Positions 34,168 to 42,820 of a stretch of DNA of 64,000 nt are shown one piece after another (the first letter of the stretch is position 1; every line of letters starts with the position of its first letter). The DNA is from Gp6-AA45 sp035652075. GTDB taxonomy: Bacteria; Acidobacteriota; Vicinamibacteria; Vicinamibacterales; CAVVIG01. Made by a program: the position numbers and the translations under genes. The stretch covers positions 1 to 64,000 of the forward strand of contig DASREL010000110.1 of assembly GCA_035652075.1 (NCBI GenBank), written 5' to 3'. The notes under the pieces are model-generated. The model was not told the origin of the DNA, ran no database searches, and worked only from the letters and a program-made list of their open reading frames with translations.

Positions 34168-35656
34168 CGAAGTTCACCACGTGCGGGCACTTGAAGTGCG
34201 CGAGCCGCTCGCGCGTGAACGCGCGGATCTCGTCGGCGGTCGCGGTCATCCCTGATTTCAACACCACGAACGCATGCGGCGACTCGCCCCACTTGGTATC
34301 CGGCATGCCGACGACGGCCGCTTCTTGCACGGCCGGATGCCGCAGCAACATCGCCTCGACCTCCACCGACGAGATGTTCTCGCCGCCGCTGATGATCACG
34401 TCCTTGATGCGATCGCGAACCTCGACGTAGCGGTCCGGGTGCATGACCGCCGCATCGCCGGTATGCATGTAGCCGCCGCGAAACGCTTTCTCCGTCGCGT
34501 CCGGATCGTTGTAATAACCCTTCATCACGACGTTGCCCTGCACCACAATTTCCCCGAGCGTCTGCCCGTCAGCCGGCACGTCGTTCATCTGATCGTCGAC
34601 GACGCGGATCTGGCCCGAAGTGATCAACTCGACGCCTTGTCGAGCCTTGATCACCGCTCGTTCGGCCAGCGACAAGTCCGCGTGATGCGGACGGGGCTCG
34701 CAGATCGTAATGAACGGCGCCGTCTCGGTCATGCCGTAGACCTGTGTGATCGTCCATCCAAGGTCGCCTTCGATGCGCTCGATCGTGGCGGCCGCCGGCG
34801 GCGCACCCGCCGTCACGACGTTCACGCCTCTGGGTGCGTTCGCACGTGCCGACGCCGGCGCGTTCGCCAGCCCAATTAAGATCGTCGGTGCCGCGCACAT
34901 CCACGTGACGGATTCCGACGCGATCAGATCGAAGATCTTCACCGGATCGACTTTCGGCAGGCACACGTGCGTCCCGCCGGCCGCGGTCACGATCCACACG
35001 TACGTCCATCCGTTGGCATGGAACATCGGCAGCGTCCAGAGGTACTTATCCGTCATCCGCATCGGCATATGCAGCAACGTGCCGACGACGTTCAGGTGGG
35101 TGTTCCGGTGCGTCATCATCACGCCCTTGGGGCGCGCTGTTGTTCCGCTGGTGTAATTGATCGAGATGACGTCGTTTTCATCGATCGCCGCAGGCGCGTA
35201 ACTCGCCGTCGACGTCGCGACGAGATCTTCATAGTCGAGCCAGGCCTCGCGTTTGCCTTCGAGCGCGACGAAATGGCGGACGCCTTTCAGATCGCCGCGA
35301 ATCGAATCGACGGCGTCGAAGTAATCGGGGCACGCGCACACGATCGAGGCGCCGCTGTGGTTGATGATGTAGTTGAAGTCGTCGGCAGTGAGCCGGTAGT
35401 TGATCGGCACGAGCGTCGCGCCGATCTGCGGCACGGCATAGAACGATTCGAGGTGCGCGTGCGTATTCGGCGCGATGTACGCGACGCGATCGCCCGCTTT
35501 GACGCCGAGCGCCTGCAGCGCAGCCGACCACCGATCGCACCGGTCAAAAAACTGCGCATACGTCAGGCGCAGATCGCCGTCCACGACGGCTTCGCGATCG
35601 GGATACAACGTGCGCGTGCGACGCGCAAACTCCAACGGAGAGAGAGGGACGATCAT
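34085..35656 (-). CDS. acyl-CoA synthetase (AMP-forming)
   Basis: This is a 523-residue ANL-superfamily ligase. It has the P-loop YTSGTTARPKGVM, the A-motif VYGMTETAP, GYMHTGDAAV, the hinge DRIKDVIISGGENIS, and the catalytic Lys in LPKTATGKIQK. Length and motifs match medium/long-chain fatty acyl-CoA ligases (FadD/AlkK-like). It activates a carboxylate to acyl-AMP and then acyl-CoA in the cytosol. The start ATG 35656 sits at the edge of an AT-rich inverted array, and its 3' end overlaps the 3D gene by 83 bases. Confidence 0.93.
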   Translation of the reverse strand: MIVPLSPLEFARRTRTLYPDREAVVDGDLRLTYAQFFDRCDRWSAALQALGVKAGDRVAYIAPNTHAHLESFYAVPQIGATLVPINYRLTADDFNYIINHSGASIVCACPDYFDAVDSIRGDLKGVRHFVALEGKREAWLDYEDLVATSTASYAPAAIDENDVISINYTSGTTARPKGVMMTHRNTHLNVVGTLLHMPMRMTDKYLWTLPMFHANGWTYVWIVTAAGGTHVCLPKVDPVKIFDLIASESVTWMCAAPTILIGLANAPASARANAPRGVNVVTAGAPPAAATIERIEGDLGWTITQVYGMTETAPFITICEPRPHHADLSLAERAVIKARQGVELITSGQIRVVDDQMNDVPADGQTLGEIVVQGNVVMKGYYNDPDATEKAFRGGYMHTGDAAVMHPDRYVEVRDRIKDVIISGGENISSVEVEAMLLRHPAVQEAAVVGMPDTKWGESPHAFVVLKSGMTATADEIRAFTRERLAHFKCPHVVNFVTELPKTATGKIQKFVLRGGRAAISTQ

Positions 35657-35748
35657 GAAAATGCTGAATGCAAAAGGTTAACTGCTAAATATCAAACCGA
35701 TTGCGGCATTGTATTTAGCAATGAGCATTTTGCAATTACCATTTCATC
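35653..35748. repeat. AT-rich inverted array of degenerate 7-bp units
   Basis: Arms at about 35653-35689 and 35711-35748 share TGCTAAAT/ATTTAGCA and TTTTGCA-type heptamers (right arm: TTTAGCA, ATGAGCA, TTTTGCA, ATTACCA). It is strongly AT-rich against the GC-rich background and fills the gap before the acyl-CoA ligase gene, including its first codon. Confidence 0.75.
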
Positions 35749-35751
35749 GTT

Positions 35752-38526
35752 TCATCGTTTTCCCGCTGATATCAGGTTTGCCAACAACTGGTAGGCTCCG
35801 TCGGTGCCGGCGGGCAGCTGACGCCAGAGACCCAGGCCGACGTAGATCCACTTCCCTTTTCCGTAGGTCGCCTCGACGAGCGCGCCGGTCTTCGGTCCCG
35901 GGTTGTTCGGGAACGGATCCTCGAGCTGCACGAGATCGCGGTACCGCGAGTCTTTGTCGCCAAGGAAATAGAGTCCGCGTTCCTGAACCCAGTTCTGCCA
36001 GGCGGTGGCACCGATTTCGTTCGGCGTCGTGAAGATTGGGTTCTTCGGATCGATGATTTGCACGGGTGCATTCTCGTCGGTGACGCGGTTCGCGCTCACC
36101 TTGGCTGGATATGGCCCGTACTGCGCCTGATTGAACTCGAACTTGTTGTATTGGACGATGAGCGTCCCGCCGTTGAATACGTACTCGAGCAACCGGTTGT
36201 TGTTCGCGCGGAGATCGTCGCGGCGCTCGTATGCGCGCACGCCGGCGACGATCGCGCTGAATCGTGACAGGTTGCCGAAGGCGAGGTCGTCAGGCGAGAT
36301 CATCTCGACCTTCGCGCCCAGTTGCTCGATCGCCGGCGGCACCTGATCGCCGACGCCCATCACGTACCCGATCGTCAGGTTCGACGGCGTCCGGACGTTG
36401 ATCACCTTCAACGTCGTTTCCGCCGGATCGTAGATGTGGTATCGCGTGATGTGCGGATACTCGATCACTTCGTAACCGCGATCGACGGTCTGGCCGCCGA
36501 GCGACGCGGTCGCTTTGACGTGCACTTCGCCGGTCGGCGCATTCGCCGATGGCCGCACCATAAAACGAACGGTGCGCGACTCGTCGGACCGATCGAACGC
36601 GACCGTTTGCGTCGGCGGCGTCACCGTCCAGCCTTGCGGCGCCTCGAGCTTGACGCTCGACTCTGCCGCACCCGGCGTGTCGTTGACGACGGTGACGCGA
36701 ATTTCGCGATCCGCCGTCGGGGCGGCCGCTTGGACCGGCCGCGCGCCGCGTCCCGCCCGCGCGGGCGCGCTTCGGATCGCGGACTCGGGCACGATCGCAA
36801 TCTGCGGTGTGACGCGGACGGAGAGCGGCGGCACGACGAGCAACTCGGTCCGCTTCTCGCCGCTGAAAATATTCCCTTCGTACCGGTGACGGACGGGAAT
36901 GGTGGCGAGCACTTCTTCGGTCCCGCCGAACGTCAACGTCGCGGTCGCGTAAAACGTCGTCGGACGCAGCGGCAATCCAAACGGCGCGTCGGCGTCGAAC
37001 GTGTAGCGTCCCGCCTCGCCGGCGCGATGCCAGTACGGTTCGCTGACCCGCGCGTTTGGCGGAATCGTCAGCGTCGGCTCGCAGCGCGCGACCTGATCCT
37101 TCTTCACCGTCGAGACGGGAGGGCCCTGCGGACCGGTGTCGCGCATCCCGAACATCGACATGTCCGGCCGCGTCATGGCGGTCAGCGTGCACGTCCCGGC
37201 CGCTTGCCCTGAGCCTGTCGAAGGGGCAAATCCCTCGTACGTCACCGATTTGACCGTGACATCAGCGGCGCCGCGGTCCGCGACAATCGTCAGGACCTTC
37301 GTCGTCTGTCCCGGCACGACGATGCCGTCGTCGGCGAGCGCTTCGAACGTGACGCCGTTGGCGACGAGCGCCGCCCGCTGGAACTCGCCCTCTTTCTGAC
37401 GCAGCCGGAAATCGATGTCGAACTTCGCTGCGTCGTCAATCTGCATGCCGCGCAGCTCACGCCGCAGGACGCGCGTCGCGAACAGCCCGTCGAGGATCGG
37501 CTTCACGGTCGCCTGGTCGCTCTGCGTGTCGAACGCTTTCTGCGCCGTCTGCACCGCCGTCGAGATCGCCGCGAGCCCTTCCGTGAGATCTTTCGGCGGC
37601 CGCGCGCCAGCCCACTTCGCGAGACCGGTGAGGCTCGTGTCGATGCCGTCGAAGAGCGACGTCTCGTCGTGCGGCTGGCCGCCGAGCGTCGACTCGACCT
37701 GCTGATAGGTCGTCACGGCCGGACCCGGCAGCGACAACAGCTGCGCCATGCCCTGACATTTGTGCATGCTGCGCGCTTCGGTCCCGATTTCCGAATACGT
37801 CTTGCCGAGGAGCGGGTCGTAGACGGCGAGGTTAATCCGCGCCAGTGGTCCTGCCGGCAGTTGCTCACCCTGAAAGCCGAACCCAGTCAGCTGGTACAGC
37901 TTCTTTGGCTGCCACGGGCGGAGTCCGTCTTTGATCTGATCCGGATATTGCGTCGCGTCGCCGGCGACCTTCCACGCGTCGCGCGTGATGACGGCCGATG
38001 CCTGGTGATGCTGACCGCCGCCGCCGCCGCCCGGCATCAACGAGATGACGACGTCAGGACGAATCATCCGCATCAGGCGAACGTAGTCGGACGTGATCTC
38101 GTCGCGTCCCCACTTCTCGTACGTCTCTTCGATGCTGAACGAGAAGCCGAAGTCGACGGCGCGCGTAAAGTACTGCTCCGCGCCGTCAAATCGATGCAGC
38201 GCCTCGAGCTCCTTGGTGCGCAGCACGCCCAGCGCTTCGAAAATCTCCGGACCGATTTCGTTCTGCCCGCCGTTTCCGCGCGTCGCCGTCGCCAGCGCGG
38301 TCCGATATCCCTGACCGCGGTTCAACATCACCAGCAGGCCGTTGTTCTCGTCGTCTGGATGCGCGGTCGTGTGGAGGAGGATGCCGGTGTTCGAGAGGTG
38401 GCGCAGCGCGAGGCCGAGCGCGATGTGCCCGCCCTCGTCGTCGATCGGCACCACGCGCAGCTGCGCGCGAGATGCTGTGGTTAAGGATGCGAGAAGAAGC
38501 AGAGCAACGAGGACGCGGAGACGCAT
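35752..38526 (-). CDS. giant secreted PIG-L-type deacetylase with beta-sandwich and flavodoxin-like C-terminus
   Basis: This is a 924-residue exported protein (signal peptide 1-21, VLVALLLLASLTTASRAQ). Residues about 48-260 are the PIG-L metal domain with AHPDDE at 55-60 and a GGQHHQAS second motif. Middle regions are beta-rich (NEW3-like segments near 480-720, for example LTIPPNARVSEPYWHR). The last 180 residues form a Rossmann-like glutamine-amidotransferase-type fold (TIGYVMGVGDQVPPAIEQLG, AIVAGVRAYERRDDLRANN). This architecture suggests periplasmic or outer-surface polysaccharide deacetylation. A palindromic REP-like element is inserted in frame at residues about 433-441 (PSTGSGQA). Confidence 0.85.
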   Translation of the reverse strand: MRLRVLVALLLLASLTTASRAQLRVVPIDDEGGHIALGLALRHLSNTGILLHTTAHPDDENNGLLVMLNRGQGYRTALATATRGNGGQNEIGPEIFEALGVLRTKELEALHRFDGAEQYFTRAVDFGFSFSIEETYEKWGRDEITSDYVRLMRMIRPDVVISLMPGGGGGGQHHQASAVITRDAWKVAGDATQYPDQIKDGLRPWQPKKLYQLTGFGFQGEQLPAGPLARINLAVYDPLLGKTYSEIGTEARSMHKCQGMAQLLSLPGPAVTTYQQVESTLGGQPHDETSLFDGIDTSLTGLAKWAGARPPKDLTEGLAAISTAVQTAQKAFDTQSDQATVKPILDGLFATRVLRRELRGMQIDDAAKFDIDFRLRQKEGEFQRAALVANGVTFEALADDGIVVPGQTTKVLTIVADRGAADVTVKSVTYEGFAPSTGSGQAAGTCTLTAMTRPDMSMFGMRDTGPQGPPVSTVKKDQVARCEPTLTIPPNARVSEPYWHRAGEAGRYTFDADAPFGLPLRPTTFYATATLTFGGTEEVLATIPVRHRYEGNIFSGEKRTELLVVPPLSVRVTPQIAIVPESAIRSAPARAGRGARPVQAAAPTADREIRVTVVNDTPGAAESSVKLEAPQGWTVTPPTQTVAFDRSDESRTVRFMVRPSANAPTGEVHVKATASLGGQTVDRGYEVIEYPHITRYHIYDPAETTLKVINVRTPSNLTIGYVMGVGDQVPPAIEQLGAKVEMISPDDLAFGNLSRFSAIVAGVRAYERRDDLRANNNRLLEYVFNGGTLIVQYNKFEFNQAQYGPYPAKVSANRVTDENAPVQIIDPKNPIFTTPNEIGATAWQNWVQERGLYFLGDKDSRYRDLVQLEDPFPNNPGPKTGALVEATYGKGKWIYVGLGLWRQLPAGTDGAYQLLANLISAGKR
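37204..37229. repeat. REP-like palindrome inside the PIG-L gene
   Basis: The element starts with TTGCCCTGAG, ends with TCGAAGGGGCAA, and is nearly palindromic. It lies in frame and encodes PSTGSGQ on the minus strand. The same CCCTGAG...CGAAGGG core occurs at 27319-27347. Elements with this core are widespread in bacterial genomes as far as I recall. Confidence 0.8.
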
Positions 38527-38532
38527 CCTGCG

Positions 38533-38538
38533 ATCTTA
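38533..38538 (-). promoter_or_regulatory. candidate -10 box (TAAGAT) 6 nt before PIG-L ATG
   Basis: On the minus strand the order is TAAGAT, CGCAGG, ATG. The spacing implies a leaderless or nearly leaderless transcript. Confidence 0.45.
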
Positions 38539-38655
38539 CAGGGCGGGAAGGGCGGGAGCGGCAGGAGGGGCAGGAGAGGAAAACCTTGCATTCTCGCCTT
38601 CCTGGCCTTCCTGCCCGTCCCGCCCTTCCTGCCGTCCCTGCCCTACCTGCCCGTC
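38539..38655. repeat. inverted array of about 10-bp GGCAGGAAGG-type units
   Basis: The left arm 38539-38580 (GGCGGGAAG, GGCGGGAGC, GGCAGGAGG, GGCAGGAGA) faces the right arm 38594-38655 (CTTCCTGGC, CTTCCTGCC, CTTCCTGCCG and so on). It occupies the whole gap between the TonB receptor stop and the PIG-L promoter. Confidence 0.85.
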
Positions 38656-41588
38656 TAGAACCGCACTTTCAGCCCCAGCTGAAGCTTCCGCTGTTCGTAG
38701 CCCGACGGGTTCACGTACTGATACGGATCGTCGTAAACCGTCGTCGGATTCGTTGGATTTCCGAGCGCGTCGGTGACCGTCGTCGTCGTCACACCGGCGA
38801 GCTGCTCCGTGTTGAACACGTTCTTCAGCTCGACGATGAACTCGCCGCGGACCGATCCTGAAATCGGAATCCAGCGCGTGTAGCGCAGGTCGACGTTCTT
38901 GCGCGCCGCGAGGTACAGCGGATTGCGCGCGACAAATGCCGGCCGATCGCTGCTGACGCCGTCCTTGTTGAGATCCTGGTTCGACAGCACGTTGATCGGC
39001 AGCCCGCTGTTGATCTGGATCAGGATGCCGATCTCGTTGCCATCCGCCAGCGCATGCACGACACGGTTCGACGAGCTGTTGTGCGTGATGTACACGATGT
39101 TGCCGTTCAAGCTGTGGCGAATGTCGAGCGGATTCGGACCGAGGTCGCGATCGAGGTTCGTCGGATCCGAGCGACCCGTCTCCGCCTGCACCGTCAACTG
39201 CGTCAGCAGCGGCGTGTTGTCGAGGCCTTTCGCGAGCGAGTACTGCAGGTTCCACGACAAGCCGTTGCCGAGGCGCTTGTTCGTGCCGACCGTCAAGCCC
39301 TTGAACGTCGACGAACCGATCGACTGCACTTCCTGAATCGAGTTGAACCGCGGATCGAGACGCGTCGCCGCACTGACCGTCGTGCTGAACACCGGGCGAC
39401 CGTCAGCGAGGAAGCTGACCGGATTGATCGGGTTGATGTTCGTGACCACGGGCAGGTCGCTGCCCCGCGCGTACATCAGACCTGCAAACATCGTGAAGTC
39501 GCGACCGACCGCGCGTTCGACCTGCACGTTCGACTGCCACGTGTGAGCAACGACGAAGTTCGGATCGACCGTCCAGACCGCGTTGGGCAGCACGGCGGTG
39601 CCCGTCGATGCTGCGTTCGGAAATGCCGGCGCGCCGGGCGTCGTGCCGCTGAAGCTGTACGGCGCCGAGCGCGACGGTGCGGCCGACTGTCCATACGCCT
39701 GCTCGTATCCGCCGAGAATCGGCTGGTCGTACATGATGCCGGTGCTGGCGCGAACGACGGTCTTCGCATCTGCGGCCCACGCGACACCCAGGCGCGGACC
39801 GAAGTTGTTCTTGTCGATGTTGAACGCGCGCGACGAGGCGAGCGGTGCGTCCGACAAACCTTCCGGATACAGATAGACGTCGTAGCGGACGCCGTAGAGC
39901 ACTTTCACCGACGGCGCGATCTGCCAGTCGTCCTGCACGAAGGCGCTGACCACGTTCGTGCTCATGTTGAACCCGAGGTTGCCGGCGAGCTGCGTCAACG
40001 TCGAGTAGCCGAAGGGGTTGGTGCCGCTCTTGGCTGCCAGGTACGACGCGATCGTCGGGAACGTGTACAGGAACTGCGGCGCCTGCGTCCGTTCGTCGTA
40101 GATGTGCTGATAGTCAATGCCGAACTTGTAGCTGTGCGCGGCGCGGATGTAGGTGAAGTTGTCGATCACCTGCGTCATGTTCTGCTTGAAGTCGAACCCG
40201 GCGCTGCCCTGGCCCGTGCCAGAGAGCGGCGCGCCGAACGTAATCGACGGCGAGTTGATGCGCACAGCGGGCCCAGTGCCCGAGTCGGAGTTCGCGACCG
40301 AGCTCTGATGACGATGCGCATACTGCATGCGCGCTTCGTTCAGCATGTTCGAGCCGAGCGACGAGACGAGCTGGCCGCCCGTGGAGTCCATCGCGTCGAG
40401 GAAGTCCGTCGATTGCTCGATCGTGGCGGTGCCGCCGCCGCTGTTCCCCGGTGCGTCGTTATGGAACCGGATCCAGCGCGCGGTGAGCCGATTGTTGCCA
40501 TTCAGCTGGAAGTCGCCCTTGCCGATCGCAAACTTCGCCGTCTGGACGTTCGGTACCGCGGTCGGCTGCGGCTTCAGGCCGACCTGCGAGACGATCGACG
40601 GGTCGACGGTGATCAAGCTGCCCGACGACAAATCGCGGCGGGTCTGCTCCCAGCCGGCGTAGAAGAACGCTTTGTTCTTCATGATCGGTCCGCCGATGTC
40701 GGCGGTGCCGCTGTCGGTGCGCGTATCGGGCTTCTGGGTCGCGTCAGCGGTGATCGGCGGGCAGTTCGCCGCGACCGTCGTGCTGCCGCAGCCGAAGAAG
40801 AACGGGAACGCGCTGAACGGCTTGCGCCGGAACAGGTAGCTGCCCTCGCCCTTGAACGTGTTCGTGCCCGACGGCGTCACCGCGTTGTAGACCATGCCCA
40901 TCGTCTGGCCGAATTCCGGCGCGAAGCCGGTCGTGACGACTTTGACTTCCTGGATCATCACTTCGGACATCGGAAGCAGTCGAAGTCCCGCCCGATCCTT
41001 TTCAGTGTTCGTGTTGCCGTCGATCTGGTAGTTGATGCGCATCGCCGCGCCGTTGGCGGCGAGACGCGGCACGCCGAACTCGACGTTCTCGATGCCGGTG
41101 ACGCCCGGCTGCACGAGCGCGAAGTTGTACGGGTTGCGCGCGACCAGCGGCAGGTTATGCACTTCGACGTCGGTCATCGTGTGGCCGATGTCGATGCGCG
41201 CCGATTCGAGCGCCGGCACGTCCGCACCGCTGACGGTGATCGTTTCGCTGACGGCGCCGACCGCGAGCGTGGCATTGACGGTCGCCGTTTCTCCGACCGA
41301 CAACTTGACGTTCGTCTGTTCGAACTTCTTGAAGCCCTGCAGCTCCGCAATCACACGGTAGGTGCCGAGCGGAAGCAGCGGCGCACGGTAGAGACCCTTT
41401 TCGTTCGTAACGACCGTCCGTTCGGTCCCGGTGTCGGTGTTGGTGATGGTGACCGTGACGCCCGGCAGGACGCCGCCTGACGAATCGGAGATCGTCCCTT
41501 CGATGGCGCCGTTGGCGGCTTGCGATTGCGCCCATGCGGGTGCGGCCCACGCCAGACACACGAGTAACAACAAAGAAAATTTGCGCAT
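38655..41588 (-). CDS. Oar-like TonB-dependent receptor with N-terminal carboxypeptidase-regulatory domain
   Basis: This is a 977-residue outer-membrane protein. Signal peptide 1-20 (LLLLVCLAWAAPAWAQ) is followed by a CarboxypepD_reg beta-sandwich (about 27-105: GAIEGTISDSSGGVLPGVTV, GLYRAPLLPLGTYRV), a plug domain (about 110-290, with EVHNLPLVARNPYNF) and a beta-barrel ending in LQLGLKVRF, whose terminal Phe is the outer-membrane signature. Acidobacteria carry many such receptors; ligands are usually unknown glycans or peptides. A TATACT box 7 nt before the ATG suggests a leaderless mRNA. Confidence 0.93.
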   Translation of the reverse strand: MRKFSLLLLVCLAWAAPAWAQSQAANGAIEGTISDSSGGVLPGVTVTITNTDTGTERTVVTNEKGLYRAPLLPLGTYRVIAELQGFKKFEQTNVKLSVGETATVNATLAVGAVSETITVSGADVPALESARIDIGHTMTDVEVHNLPLVARNPYNFALVQPGVTGIENVEFGVPRLAANGAAMRINYQIDGNTNTEKDRAGLRLLPMSEVMIQEVKVVTTGFAPEFGQTMGMVYNAVTPSGTNTFKGEGSYLFRRKPFSAFPFFFGCGSTTVAANCPPITADATQKPDTRTDSGTADIGGPIMKNKAFFYAGWEQTRRDLSSGSLITVDPSIVSQVGLKPQPTAVPNVQTAKFAIGKGDFQLNGNNRLTARWIRFHNDAPGNSGGGTATIEQSTDFLDAMDSTGGQLVSSLGSNMLNEARMQYAHRHQSSVANSDSGTGPAVRINSPSITFGAPLSGTGQGSAGFDFKQNMTQVIDNFTYIRAAHSYKFGIDYQHIYDERTQAPQFLYTFPTIASYLAAKSGTNPFGYSTLTQLAGNLGFNMSTNVVSAFVQDDWQIAPSVKVLYGVRYDVYLYPEGLSDAPLASSRAFNIDKNNFGPRLGVAWAADAKTVVRASTGIMYDQPILGGYEQAYGQSAAPSRSAPYSFSGTTPGAPAFPNAASTGTAVLPNAVWTVDPNFVVAHTWQSNVQVERAVGRDFTMFAGLMYARGSDLPVVTNINPINPVSFLADGRPVFSTTVSAATRLDPRFNSIQEVQSIGSSTFKGLTVGTNKRLGNGLSWNLQYSLAKGLDNTPLLTQLTVQAETGRSDPTNLDRDLGPNPLDIRHSLNGNIVYITHNSSSNRVVHALADGNEIGILIQINSGLPINVLSNQDLNKDGVSSDRPAFVARNPLYLAARKNVDLRYTRWIPISGSVRGEFIVELKNVFNTEQLAGVTTTTVTDALGNPTNPTTVYDDPYQYVNPSGYEQRKLQLGLKVRF

Positions 41589-41595
41589 GAAATTG

Positions 41596-41601
41596 AGTAT
41601 A
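41596..41601 (-). promoter_or_regulatory. candidate -10 box (TATACT) 7 nt before the TonB receptor ATG
   Basis: On the minus strand: CCGCTATACT, seven bases, ATG. The preceding TTTTTCCTCCGC resembles the TTTTCCCGCAC found in the same place before the serine hydrolase gene. Confidence 0.5.
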
Positions 41602-41619
41602 GCGGAGGAAAAAGGCCGT

Positions 41620-42777
41620 TTAGCGGTGGAAACCGAAGGCCTCGTCGGCGGGATCCATTTCCCCGGAGTAGTGCCGCAGCAGAATGCGGCTGGCGAGGTA
41701 CGACCCGGTCACGCTGTGACTGGAATCGCCGAAAGCGAACAGATGAAACGGGTAATTCCTATGCACACCGATGTAGGGCAGGCCGTCCTCGGTGCGTGCG
41801 TAGTCAGCCGACCATCCGTACGCGGGCTGAATGCCGGAGATATCGGGATACATCGTCGACAGCTCGTACATCAGCTGACCGGTTCGTTGCACGATGACTT
41901 TGTCGCGCAGCCGCGGAATGACGACGGGGGAATCAGCGCCGCTGACGAGGAGGCGGTTGTCGCGAACCCAGTGCAGCGTGTGCGGTGGCGTCGCGAGGTC
42001 GCGCACGATCGCTCGCTTCATGCCGAGCACGTTTCGAATCTTCGCCGGAACCGGTTCGGTGACGGCGAAGTACGTGGAGTGAAACCAGAAGTGCCGCGCG
42101 AGCGCCTTGAACAGCGTGCCCGGCATGCCCGTCGCGATCACGACGCGGTCGGTGCGAATCGGACCTGCCGCTGTGTACACGTCGATCGTCTTGCGCGTGA
42201 ACGACAGTTTTCGCACCGGTGACTGTTCGAAGATCTGTGCGCCGCGATCGACCGCGGCCGCGATGATGCCCAGGCACGCGCGATAGGGATCGATCGTCGC
42301 ACCCTTCTTCGATCGGGCGTCGAACCCGGCGTCAGTTCGCGCTTTCTGTTCCTTTTTCAGTCGTGCCGCTTGCTCGGGCGTCGACGCCAGCGTCACCGAG
42401 CCGGGCTCTTCGAGGTGGCATTTCACGTCGAGCCGGCGCAGGAGCGACGTGAAATCGAGCGCGGCGCGCCGCCACGCCTGCCACGCGCGTCGCGCACCGC
42501 GCAATCCGATCTGCTTTTCGAGATCGGCGAACGAGATGCCCGGATCTTCCGCGATGACGCCCGACGAACGCGCGGTCATGCCGCGGCCGACGCGATCGGC
42601 TTCGAGGAGGACCACTTTCGCACCGGACGCGGCGAAGGCGTACGCCGTGAGCGCGCCGGTCAAGCCGCCGCCAACTACGACGACCTCCGCTTTCGTCAAA
42701 CCCCGATGTCTGGGATAGGACGGAATTCGGGAGGCCGGAAATTCATCCAGCCACGGCGATTGGCCGTACTTCGTCAC
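41620..42777 (-). CDS. DAO-family FAD-dependent oxidoreductase
   Basis: This is a 385-residue protein resembling gamma-glutamylputrescine/glycine oxidases. SPWLDEFP is followed by VVVVGGGLTGALTAYAFAASG (FAD site), EADRVGRGMTARSSG, a C-terminal GWSADYARTEDGLPYIG and FAFGDSSHSVTGSYLAS. It oxidises an amine or amino acid; the substrate is unknown. GTG 42777 is chosen because it precedes the conserved N-terminus, and a TACAAT box sits 8 nt upstream (42786-42791). The upstream frame is open but not conserved. Confidence 0.82.
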   Translation of the reverse strand: MTKYGQSPWLDEFPASRIPSYPRHRGLTKAEVVVVGGGLTGALTAYAFAASGAKVVLLEADRVGRGMTARSSGVIAEDPGISFADLEKQIGLRGARRAWQAWRRAALDFTSLLRRLDVKCHLEEPGSVTLASTPEQAARLKKEQKARTDAGFDARSKKGATIDPYRACLGIIAAAVDRGAQIFEQSPVRKLSFTRKTIDVYTAAGPIRTDRVVIATGMPGTLFKALARHFWFHSTYFAVTEPVPAKIRNVLGMKRAIVRDLATPPHTLHWVRDNRLLVSGADSPVVIPRLRDKVIVQRTGQLMYELSTMYPDISGIQPAYGWSADYARTEDGLPYIGVHRNYPFHLFAFGDSSHSVTGSYLASRILLRHYSGEMDPADEAFGFHR

Positions 42778-42785
42778 GGTCGCAA

Positions 42786-42791
42786 ATTGTA
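42786..42791 (-). promoter_or_regulatory. candidate -10 box (TACAAT) 8 nt before the DAO oxidase GTG
   Basis: On the minus strand: TACAAT, eight bases, GTG. It lies between the Ada stop and this gene, which supports separate transcription of the oxidase. Confidence 0.4.
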
Positions 42792-42820
42792 CCCGTCGAG
42801 CGCTCCCGGTACAACACCTG

